Shown here: in pieces, positions 7,193 through 12,706 of the stretch
Layout: each line of letters begins with the position of its first letter
Numbering within the stretch: the stretch's first letter is position 1
Source: DHVE2 group archaeon
GTDB taxonomy: Archaea; Thermoplasmatota; Thermoplasmata; Thermoplasmatales; Aciduliprofundaceae
Reading direction: 5' to 3'
Length of the DNA: 18,973 nucleotides
NCBI GenBank assembly: GCA_027014065.1
Contig: JALWEL010000001.1
Span: 1 to 18,973, forward strand
The notes under the pieces: generated by a model
Seen by the model: the letters and a program-made list of their open reading frames with translations, nothing else
Databases searched by the model: none
What the model was told of the DNA's origin: nothing
Program-made: the position numbers and the translations under genes

Positions 7193-8812
7193 ATGAAAAA
7201 GATATACGCGAAGGAGGAAGAAGGAGACATAGGCATCGCTACCCTGATTCTCTTTATAGCAATAATAATAGTGGCTGCCATAGCCTCATCTCTAATAATC
7301 TACGTTGGAGTAACCCTCAGAGAGCAGGGTGAAAAGGTTGCATCGGATGCCATATCTCAGATTACCAGCTCAGTGCGAATTCTCAATATATTGGGGGATA
7401 GAGATGTTAACGGCTTGGATTCTAATATAATCTCTGTTAAAGCTCCAATACAGATAGATAGAGACCCTCCAACTGGGGGTTTAATAAGGAACGTTACCCT
7501 TTATTCCACAAATCCACTGGGTGTAATGATAGTGTGGGATTCCGCAGTTGACAAAGGCACAGGAATGGCGAGAGAGGTTATTTACAGGGTAGAGGGAGAT
7601 TATTCCACTTTGAATTATGTTCTTCACGATATAAATTACGTGAAAATAACGGGGAAGGTGGTTGCAGTTCTAACCGATAATTTTGGGGACAATAGAGAAT
7701 TCATAGATTACACAGTTGATTCCGGCAACACTTACGGCTATGCCATAATTGGGTATGATCGAGCGGGCAACGAGAAGCTTTATGAGGCGATCAATCAAAC
7801 GATAACCATATCCTCCGGAACAAAAGATACGAATGCGCCAACGGGTAACATCGACGATATAAAGGAATCTGGATATGGCGTTTTAATCTCTTGGCATGCC
7901 TCGGACAGCGGGAGCGGAATAAAGGACCAGAAGATTTACCGCTCAAATGAACCGATCACCAGTTCGAATCTAAATAACACCACCCTAATCGCCACAGTTA
8001 ATAACGAGACGTGGAGTTATATGGATTACCCTCCCTCCAATGGCACATGGTACTACGCCATACTTGGCGAGGACTGGGCTGGGAATTCTGCCCTGTACAC
8101 CGCATCCTCGGATCACGTATCAGTGAGCGCGGTAGATGACGAAAGACCCACGGGTATCAGGGGTCTCCACGCGGAAACGGGGCAGTATTCTATCGTGCTT
8201 AATTGGATTCCTGCGAGCGACAACAAGAGCGGTATAAAAGGTTATTACATCTACAGGAGTGTGGATTATCTCGCCCTTACCACGCCAGAGCTTTTCAACA
8301 GCAAGCCCTATGCTTTCGTTAAAGAAACGCATTTTGTAGACTACAAATTCACGCCGTATCAGATGTACTATTACGCTGTGGTTGCAGTTGATAACGCCAG
8401 CAATTACTGTGAATTAATATATCCGCAGAGCTCAATACAGGTGTTGGAAATCAAACTCGCATTGGGACCTGGATCCAAGCCTGTGGATTTCAACACAGTT
8501 ATCGTGGAATTGACCGATGGGAAGATAGACGCATCACTCAAATTGAATTCCAGCGGATTCGGTGTGAACGCTAGCGATTCCACACACTATGGAATGGAGG
8601 TCATAAACGACCCCACGGGGGAGTTCATGCAGAGCTATATTTTAGATGAAGGAGCGGTGGTGAAGATGTACATCAACGCCGGCAAAGTTGGTCTTACGCT
8701 CACTCCGCAAACTACAATCCAGATGAAGATCATACCCGGCGATGGAATACCCATTTACAAGGAGATAAGAATACCAGCAATAATGTTAAATAGGTACGTT
8801 CAGATATACTGA
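7193..8812 (+). CDS. Archaellin-like filament protein with three inserted FN3-like repeats
   Basis: A surface filament-type subunit of 539 aa. The N-terminus has a short charged leader ending EEEG, then DIGIATLILFIAIIIVAAIA, the class III signal/hydrophobic helix of archaellins normally cut by the PibD/FlaK peptidase after the glycine. The helix continues to about residue 70. Residues about 90-413 hold three tandem FN3-like beta repeats beginning near Asp91, Asp212 and Asp315. Each opens with a D...PTG motif and contains a W/Y-rich core (IVWDS, ISWHASDSGSGIK, LNWIPASDNKSGIK). From about 414 the archaellin beta domain resumes (IQVLEIKLALGPGSKPVDF). Typical archaellins are about 200-250 aa, so the FN3 block looks like an insertion in the surface-exposed part. 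The leader is acidic instead of the usual K/R-rich. Many N-x-S/T sequons are present. A type IV pilin-like adhesin is the alternative. It is cotranscribed with the next gene. Confidence 0.75.
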   Translation: MKKIYAKEEEGDIGIATLILFIAIIIVAAIASSLIIYVGVTLREQGEKVASDAISQITSSVRILNILGDRDVNGLDSNIISVKAPIQIDRDPPTGGLIRNVTLYSTNPLGVMIVWDSAVDKGTGMAREVIYRVEGDYSTLNYVLHDINYVKITGKVVAVLTDNFGDNREFIDYTVDSGNTYGYAIIGYDRAGNEKLYEAINQTITISSGTKDTNAPTGNIDDIKESGYGVLISWHASDSGSGIKDQKIYRSNEPITSSNLNNTTLIATVNNETWSYMDYPPSNGTWYYAILGEDWAGNSALYTASSDHVSVSAVDDERPTGIRGLHAETGQYSIVLNWIPASDNKSGIKGYYIYRSVDYLALTTPELFNSKPYAFVKETHFVDYKFTPYQMYYYAVVAVDNASNYCELIYPQSSIQVLEIKLALGPGSKPVDFNTVIVELTDGKIDASLKLNSSGFGVNASDSTHYGMEVINDPTGEFMQSYILDEGAVVKMYINAGKVGLTLTPQTTIQMKIIPGDGIPIYKEIRIPAIMLNRYVQIY

Positions 8813-8821
8813 GGTGTGAAA

Positions 8822-9178
8822 ATGTTCCGCAAGAAAAAGAGCAAGGAGGAAAAAAAGGAGCTATTGAAGGAGGCGTATTTGTTAGGTTATGAGGTCGGAT
8901 ACTACAAGCATTACGAAGCAGTGGGCTGGGTCAGGAAGAAGAGGGAAGAATTAGAAAAAATAGGGGATGAGTATGGAATCAAGGAAGAAATGAAGAAGGC
9001 GTACGAGCGCGGAAAAGTGGACGGAGAGAGAAAGAAGAGTCAGGATCTGGTTCAGGAGAAAAAGGTGGTTGTGAAAGAGAGACATCATCCCGTTCGTGGA
9101 TTGGAAGCCATTGCCATACCCAAGAGGGAACCTAAATTTTTCCACCTTCCAAAGTTTTTGAGAAAAAATCAGAGATGA
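8822..9178 (+). CDS. Small basic protein with repeated KxAYxxGxxxGxxK motif
   Basis: An unrecognised, Lys/Arg/Glu-rich protein of 118 aa with no signal peptide or membrane segment, so probably cytoplasmic. The motif KxAYxxGxxxGxxK appears twice, at about 16-29 and 58-71, in otherwise helical, charged sequence. The tail is basic (HLPKFLRKNQR). I choose ATG 8822 over the in-frame GTG at 8816 because GAGGTG (8811-8816) sits 5 nt before the ATG as a ribosome site. That site overlaps the stop codon of the archaellin-like gene, so the pair is an operon and probably translationally coupled. AYxxGxxxG helices occur in FliH-type export-ATPase regulators, which is an analogy, not evidence of homology. 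It may assist assembly or anchoring of the archaellin-like protein. Confidence 0.72.
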   Translation: MFRKKKSKEEKKELLKEAYLLGYEVGYYKHYEAVGWVRKKREELEKIGDEYGIKEEMKKAYERGKVDGERKKSQDLVQEKKVVVKERHHPVRGLEAIAIPKREPKFFHLPKFLRKNQR

Positions 9179-9186
9179 TAATCTCT

Positions 9187-9210
9187 CGAGATTTTCACCT
9201 CGTTTTTTTT
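9187..9210 (+). terminator. Weak hairpin plus T-run after archaellin-like operon
   Basis: CGAG (9187-9190) pairs with CTCG (9199-9202), directly followed by eight T residues. It lies a few bases after the stop of the basic-protein gene. Archaeal termination depends mainly on T-runs, so the T8 is the stronger part. The same T-run abuts the TATA-like box at 9208-9215. Confidence 0.4.
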
Positions 9211-9215
9211 AAATA
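9208..9215 (+). promoter_or_regulatory. TATA-like box before possible microprotein
   Basis: TTTAAATA centred about 25 nt before an ATG at 9237. The box-to-ATG segment resembles that of the archaellin-like gene (7163-7195), which suggests a shared or duplicated promoter. Confidence 0.4.
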
Positions 9216-9236
9216 AGAAAATGGGGATGAAGAACT

Positions 9237-9329
9237 ATGATACCCATAAGAAGGACCTGGATAAAGATATACGACAGAGAAATCAAAGAGATGTTGGAAG
9301 GATTAAATTATTCTTCTAAGCATCCCTAA
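9237..9329 (+). CDS. Possible 30-aa leaderless microprotein or gene remnant
   Basis: ATG followed by 30 codons and TAA. It encodes a basic, amphipathic-looking peptide starting MIPIRRTWIKIYDREIKEML. Support is the promoter rather than similarity: a TATA-like box sits about 25 nt upstream, with spacing and flanking words matching the archaellin-like gene promoter. Its last 27 nt overlap the 3' end of the convergent CheC-like gene. A second short frame (ATG 9221, 32 aa) overlaps it but lies too close to the box. It may be a real microprotein, the stump of a deleted gene, or chance. Confidence 0.3.
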   Translation: MIPIRRTWIKIYDREIKEMLEGLNYSSKHP

Positions 9330-9959
9330 ACTATTTTTTGAAGGCACAAAAATCATGTCACCTCTCCATTTGTCCTGGGATATGAACTGGTAGTTAAGCA
9401 TAAGCACCGTTTTGTTTCTTCCAATTTCGGAGGTGAGAAAATTCAGCATGGATGATATGTTGTCGTACGCAATATCTATTCCCGTTATCTCTGCATTCCA
9501 TGAGAGGTTATTTCTGAACTCTTCGAAGGCTTCTTTAGCAAGTTGCTGCAGGGATTGAATCACACCGCCATCGTATTTTGAGAGAATTACCCCAATATCC
9601 GACTCTGGAATAATTATCAGCAGGGTTCCGCTTATGTCGTCTTTGAAATCTATAAAAACCCCGTAAAGATGCTCTTCTTCCTCATATCTACTTACTATAT
9701 CTTCCATGGTCACATCCTTCCTGAAAATATTGCGTACGTTCTCCCCGTATACTCTTTTACCCATGTCCTCCGAGGCAGTTTTTATTCTCTCTCCTATTAC
9801 CTCTATTTCCTCGTCGCTCAATTCTTCCGCATCTATCAAATCTCTCAGGTCTATTATTGCCTCCCGATCTGGATAAAAAACGAACCCGCAGTCATTGCAT
9901 TTATAGCTTCCGGTTTTCAGCTTCGTAACATTTCTTGAACCACATACAGGGCATCTCAT
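9303..9959 (-). CDS. Zinc ribbon-CheC-like protein (candidate receiver phosphatase)
   Basis: A 218-aa protein. Residues 1-30 form a zinc ribbon (C3xxC6, C21xxC24). From about Leu47 to the end the layout follows CheC/CheX/FliY-fold proteins: a first helix LSDEEIEVIGERIKTA, a central DDISGTLLIIIPESD strand pair, a second helix ending EEFRNNL, an acidic IAYDNISSMLNF segment, then VLMLNYQF and GDMIFVPSKNSLGMLRRI. CheC dephosphorylates CheY-P through E-x-x-N pairs. Here the second motif is kept (Glu147-Asn150), but the first has Lys60 in place of Asn (Glu57-x-x-Lys60), so at most one active site is expected. The gene starts 3 nt after the KaiC-like gene stop with an AGGTGTGA ribosome site, so they form an operon. 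The CheY-like receiver at 3677-4030 is the obvious candidate substrate, by inference. Confidence 0.75.
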   Translation of the reverse strand: MRCPVCGSRNVTKLKTGSYKCNDCGFVFYPDREAIIDLRDLIDAEELSDEEIEVIGERIKTASEDMGKRVYGENVRNIFRKDVTMEDIVSRYEEEEHLYGVFIDFKDDISGTLLIIIPESDIGVILSKYDGGVIQSLQQLAKEAFEEFRNNLSWNAEITGIDIAYDNISSMLNFLTSEIGRNKTVLMLNYQFISQDKWRGDMIFVPSKNSLGMLRRII

Positions 9960-9962
9960 AGC

Positions 9963-10670
9963 TCACACCTTCGTGGGAAATACTCTTATTCCATCAACAC
10001 CTATTTCCATCTTGTGCATATCGCAATCGTGCTTAGTACCCCGCATCTTTATTACCTGTAGCGCTCTGGTCATCGTATTTCCATTTAGAAAGTTGTGAAG
10101 GAAAATCACCCCATGCGCCATGTAGTGCTCCGGGCTGTAATTGGATAGGTCGGTCATCTCTGAGAGAATAAGGGTTGTGGCTTTTAAATCCTTCAGGCTT
10201 CTGAAAAATCTCGCAATTTCCCTGTTTTGTTCATCTTCCTTTCCGCTTCCGTATCTAAGCGTGAGGACGGAATCAATAACTATTCTTTTTACCCCTTTCA
10301 TCTGCACCAACGCGCTTATCTTCTTGAAAACTTCCTCCGCGTACGTACTTTTCATCTTATCCCTATTTTTTATCACGTTCAGGTATTGGATGCTCAGGGG
10401 CCCCATATCAACAAATAAAATCAATCCTCCTAAGGTGTACCTTTTGATGTTGAAGGTGAAAGTTGACATGTCCTCTATAATGTTCCGCGGGTCCTCCGTG
10501 AGAGAAACGTACAACCCCCTCTCCCCTTCCTTAGCGCCTTGAACTAAAAAATGGATTCCAAATGTGGTTTTTCCGGCGCCGGGCGGGCCTGCAACGATGT
10601 ACACCCTGTTGGGGATCAAGCCCCCTTGCACAATATCATCGAAACCGGTGATCCCTGTTCTAATCCTCAT
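9963..10670 (-). CDS. KaiC-like (RadA/KaiC family) ATPase, canonical motifs
   Basis: A single KaiC-type RecA domain of 235 aa. The N-terminal RTGITGFDDIVQGGLIPNR lead-in is the standard KaiC signature. Walker A is GPPGAGKTT (28-36) and Walker B is RIVIDSV with Asp133. The sequence IKMRGTKHD lies near the C-terminus. It is more canonical than the paralogue at 6089-6802, with intact P-loop glycines, so it is probably an active ATPase. It is first in an operon with the zinc-ribbon/CheC-like gene, 3 nt downstream. The ATG at 10670 lies about 26 nt after a TATA-like box with no ribosome site, implying a leaderless mRNA. An ArlH-like motor regulator or a Rad55-like signalling ATPase are both possible; no motor genes are in view. 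Confidence 0.9.
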   Translation of the reverse strand: MRIRTGITGFDDIVQGGLIPNRVYIVAGPPGAGKTTFGIHFLVQGAKEGERGLYVSLTEDPRNIIEDMSTFTFNIKRYTLGGLILFVDMGPLSIQYLNVIKNRDKMKSTYAEEVFKKISALVQMKGVKRIVIDSVLTLRYGSGKEDEQNREIARFFRSLKDLKATTLILSEMTDLSNYSPEHYMAHGVIFLHNFLNGNTMTRALQVIKMRGTKHDCDMHKMEIGVDGIRVFPTKV

Positions 10671-10690
10671 AGATAGGAAAGCGATGCGAA

Positions 10691-10703
10691 TTTATTTAAA
10701 TTT
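10691..10703 (-). promoter_or_regulatory. TATA-like box of KaiC-like/CheC-like operon
   Basis: Minus-strand AAATTTAAATAAA, centred about 26-27 nt before the ATG at 10670, which fits a leaderless transcript. Confidence 0.55.
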
Positions 10704-10741
10704 TATGCAGTGATTATTACAAATGAAAATATGGTAAAAGA

Positions 10742-11230
10742 TTATTTTTTCAGCTCTTTGAGCCTCTTTTTTATCTCCTCCAGTCTCTCTTCGATTCTCA
10801 TCTTCTCCTCTTCTAACATTCTGATCTCTTCCTCCGGTGGAATCTCCATCGGGGGAGGGTAGTATTGCTGGTACGGAGGAGACTGCGGTGGCTGCTGATA
10901 TGTGGCTCTTAATTTTCCGCTCTTTGCCGCTTCCACCGCATCCCGTATTCTGCCTTGAAATCCGTTTATCACCAGAATTCCTGCTTGGCTGAGAACCATT
11001 GATGCGTTTGGACCCACAACACCTGCTGTTATAAGCGTACTTACTCCTTGCTCCGATAGAAACTGCCCCGCCTGCACTCCTGCTCCTCGGGCGGCCATGC
11101 CGCCGGGGTTTGGCACGAATTCCAATTTATCCGTTGAAGTGTCGTATATCGCGTAGTATGCGCATCTGCCGAACACCGGCGAGATGGGTGAGTTTTCATC
11201 CGGTGCATCTGCTGTGATTGCCACTCTCAT
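10742..11230 (-). CDS. NifX/NifB-C-like (dinitrogenase Fe-Mo cofactor family) protein with coiled-coil tail
   Basis: A 162-aa protein. Residues 1-110 match the NifX/NafY/NifB C-terminal family (RVAITADAP, SPVFGRCAYYAIYD, a GAGVQAGQFLSEQGV helix, VGPNASMVLSQAGI). Members bind iron-sulfur or metal-cluster precursors; in archaea lacking nitrogenase they are common beside DUF5320 genes and are of unknown function. A Pro/Tyr/Gln-rich linker (about 113-130) leads to a C-terminal coiled coil (EEEKMRIEERLEEIKKRLKE). The start is ATG 11230, preceded by AGGTGA at 5 nt. The in-frame GTG at 11239 lies inside that ribosome site and is rejected. The gene is last in a four-gene operon, and its coiled-coil tail nearly repeats that of the preceding gene product. 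Confidence 0.85.
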   Translation of the reverse strand: MRVAITADAPDENSPISPVFGRCAYYAIYDTSTDKLEFVPNPGGMAARGAGVQAGQFLSEQGVSTLITAGVVGPNASMVLSQAGILVINGFQGRIRDAVEAAKSGKLRATYQQPPQSPPYQQYYPPPMEIPPEEEIRMLEEEKMRIEERLEEIKKRLKELKK

Positions 11231-11235
11231 ATTTT

Positions 11236-11598
11236 TCACCTTTTCAATTCTTTTAATCTTTTCTCGATTTCTTTCAATCTCTCTTCTAACATTTTTTCCT
11301 CGTTTTCCAGCATGGTCTTTTCATCTTGGGACGTGTATCCATGCGGGTTCATTGGGGAATAGCCGGGATACCCTGAGGGATAGTTTTTAGAGTAATACCC
11401 GTATCCGTAATTATAAGTTCCATAAGGCGTGCCGTATGGGTAGTTCCATCTCCAGCCTCTGGGCATGCCGGTCCACGGGCAATAACCCAGCGTGGCTCCG
11501 TAGCCGAATCCTCTTCCGAATCCCATTCCTCTACCTCTTCCAAAGCGGCGTCCTCTGCCTCTTCCGTATCTAAATCCGTAGCCATAATATCCATACAT
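11236..11598 (-). CDS. Gly/Tyr/Arg-rich DUF5320-type protein with coiled-coil tail
   Basis: A 120-aa protein of low complexity. The first half is G/R/F/Y-rich (GRGRGMGFGRGFGYG), the middle is Tyr/Pro-rich (NYPYGTPYGTYNYGYGYY), and the last 30 residues are a charged coiled coil (EEKMLEERLKEIEKRLKELK). This order of Gly/Arg-rich part then short coiled coil is that of DUF5320 proteins, small proteins commonly found with NifX-like and MRP/ParA-like genes. No function is known. A strong ribosome site, GGAGGTGA, lies 6 nt before the ATG. The tail closely matches that of the downstream NifX-like protein, suggesting the two pair through it. The single Cys sits in YCPWTG. Confidence 0.7.
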   Translation of the reverse strand: MYGYYGYGFRYGRGRGRRFGRGRGMGFGRGFGYGATLGYCPWTGMPRGWRWNYPYGTPYGTYNYGYGYYSKNYPSGYPGYSPMNPHGYTSQDEKTMLENEEKMLEERLKEIEKRLKELKR

Positions 11599-11604
11599 TT
11601 TTCG

Positions 11605-11814
11605 TCACCTCCATCTTCCATAATATCTTCTTGGGAAGTATCGTAATGCGTATTTCCCACCGAAGAGAATTAAAAGGAGAATAATAAAGGGCATGGCTAT
11701 GAAGAATAGCGCAATTAGAATTGCAATGATGCCCACATCAATCAATAAGTCGATTATCCAGAACGGCGAAACTCTTCGGTATGGGGAAAAATATCTGCTC
11801 CCGTAGCGGGGCAT
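11605..11814 (-). CDS. Small membrane protein with basic ends
   Basis: An unrecognised protein of 69 aa. A central hydrophobic stretch (about residues 18-53, containing DVGIIAILIALFFIAMPFII and LLLILFGG) is long enough for one long or two short membrane helices. Both ends are Arg/Tyr-rich (PRYGSRYFSPYRR; RYFPRRYYGRWR). It sits between two Gly/Arg-rich protein genes. The upstream stop and this ATG are adjacent (TAAATG), so translation is probably coupled. It may anchor the operon products at the membrane, by inference. Confidence 0.7.
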   Translation of the reverse strand: MPRYGSRYFSPYRRVSPFWIIDLLIDVGIIAILIALFFIAMPFIILLLILFGGKYALRYFPRRYYGRWR

Positions 11815-12057
11815 TTACCAGTTCCCTCCTCTTCCTCTACCTTTTCTTCCTCGTCCATTTCCCATTCTTTTACCTCTTACACCGCCTTGGCCTCTACCTG
11901 CTCCCCTGCCCGCACCTCGGCCCATTCTGTACACTGCGTTTTGAGGATATGGGTAATCAGCGTATCCTCTTCCTCCCCTGAAAAATCCTCCGAACATTCC
12001 AGGGGTTCTTCTTCTGGGACCTCTTCCATCCGGGCCGGTGCAATCTCTATTAGGCAT
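11815..12057 (-). CDS. Gly/Arg-rich DUF5320-type small protein
   Basis: An 80-aa protein. The N-terminus MPNRDCTGPDGRGPRRRTPG follows the MPxxDxTGPxGxGP pattern typical of DUF5320 proteins, and the C-terminal 35 residues are almost only Gly and Arg/Lys (GRGAGRGAGRG, GRGRKGRGRGG). It lacks the coiled-coil tail seen in the paralogous product two genes downstream. The frame stays open upstream to 12117, but I start at ATG 12057, where the family pattern begins and a GGTGATT ribosome-like site precedes. It is the first gene of the operon, with a TATA-like box at 12088-12101 giving a short leader. A nucleic-acid-binding (RGG-like) or metal-related role is possible but unsupported. Confidence 0.72.
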   Translation of the reverse strand: MPNRDCTGPDGRGPRRRTPGMFGGFFRGGRGYADYPYPQNAVYRMGRGAGRGAGRGQGGVRGKRMGNGRGRKGRGRGGNW

Positions 12058-12087
12058 ATCAATCACCAATTTACTCAAATGCGATTT

Positions 12088-12101
12088 AATATTTAAATAT
12101 T
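12088..12101 (-). promoter_or_regulatory. Palindromic TATA-like element, DUF5320/NifX-like operon
   Basis: AATATTTAAATATT is a perfect 14-nt palindrome centred about 37 nt before ATG 12057, leaving a leader of about 10-12 nt that carries GGTGATT. Its symmetry allows it to be read as TATA on either strand. Confidence 0.5.
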
Positions 12102-12130
12102 TTGGACATTTGTGCATTTCTCTGGGGAAA

Positions 12131-12140
12131 AATTTAAATA
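12131..12140 (+). promoter_or_regulatory. TATA-like box of rubrerythrin-like gene
   Basis: AATTTAAATA centred about 39 nt before ATG 12175. The predicted transcript would begin right at the GGAGGTGA ribosome site (12163-12170), so this gene has a short leader, unlike its leaderless neighbours. Confidence 0.5.
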
Positions 12141-12174
12141 AAAAACCCTTTGCTATTTATTCGGAGGTGATGCT

Positions 12175-12687
12175 ATGGAGATGGGCAATATTGCAAAGCA
12201 TGACATTAAAGATGTGCTCATATCTGCGATAAAAAATGAGATGGAGAGCGAGAGAATGTATGAAGCGCTTCGCAAAGCCATTAAATCTCCGTTTCTGAAC
12301 GAGACTTTGAAATATCTGGCGGAGGAGGAGAGAAAACATCTTCTCTATTTAGAAGATTTTTACCGGAAAAGATTCGGTGAGGAAGTAAGCATACCCGAAA
12401 AAACGGATATGGATATATTACCAGTGGAACTGTACGAAAAAAGCGGTGCTTTGAAGGGCATTTTGTACATTTTGGAAGAAGCCATGCGATTCGAGAGGGA
12501 AAGCGCGGAGTTTTACAGGCAAACGGCGAAGAAATTCACAGATGACAAGACGAGAATGATATTCGATTATCTGGCGCAGATGGAGGAGGAGCACCACAAC
12601 ATGCTGAAGATGGAGTACGAGAATTACGCAAAATTTCATGACATAATGTTGGATGAAACATTCATAAATTTGGAAAAAATATATTGA
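12175..12687 (+). CDS. Rubrerythrin/ferritin-like diiron protein without rubredoxin domain
   Basis: A four-helix-bundle protein of 170 aa with two matching halves. The first has an early glutamate helix (AIKNEMESERMYEAL, Glu22) and a later E52xxH55 motif (AEEERKHLLYLE). The second repeats this with EEAMRFERESAEFYRQTA and QMEEEHHNML. This is the E...ExxH pattern of rubrerythrin/ferritin-like diiron proteins, which reduce peroxide or store iron. No rubredoxin-type CxxC domain is present, so a separate electron donor would be needed. The start is set by a strong GGAGGTGA site 4 nt before the ATG. It is transcribed divergently from the DUF5320/NifX-like operon, which may also deal with metals or clusters. 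Its stop lies 9 nt from the convergent protease gene. Confidence 0.85.
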   Translation: MEMGNIAKHDIKDVLISAIKNEMESERMYEALRKAIKSPFLNETLKYLAEEERKHLLYLEDFYRKRFGEEVSIPEKTDMDILPVELYEKSGALKGILYILEEAMRFERESAEFYRQTAKKFTDDKTRMIFDYLAQMEEEHHNMLKMEYENYAKFHDIMLDETFINLEKIY

Positions 12688-12706
12688 GAGGAGGATTTAC
12701 TCCTCT
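12687..12706. terminator. Hairpin between convergent genes
   Basis: AGAGGAG (12687-12693) and CTCCTCT (12700-12706) form a 7-bp stem with a 6-nt loop, exactly where the rubrerythrin-like and protease genes converge. No T-run follows. One arm encodes the Glu-rich end of the protease, so the symmetry may be a by-product of GAG codons. Confidence 0.3.

Noticed and set aside
3677..10670. Complete archaellum or chemotaxis locus
   Set aside because: No ArlI, ArlJ, ArlG/F, CheA, CheW, CheR, CheB or receptor gene is visible; only isolated components occur.
10742..11230. Nitrogen-fixation gene (nifX)
   Set aside because: The domain family is shared by many non-nitrogen-fixing archaea and no nif structural or cofactor gene is nearby, so no nif symbol is given.
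11349..11660. Minus-strand frame of about 100 codons overlapping the Gly/Tyr-rich gene
   Set aside because: It is the other frame of a repetitive G/A-rich sequence, giving Glu/Asp-rich noise; the Gly/Tyr-rich frame has GGAGGTGA before its ATG.
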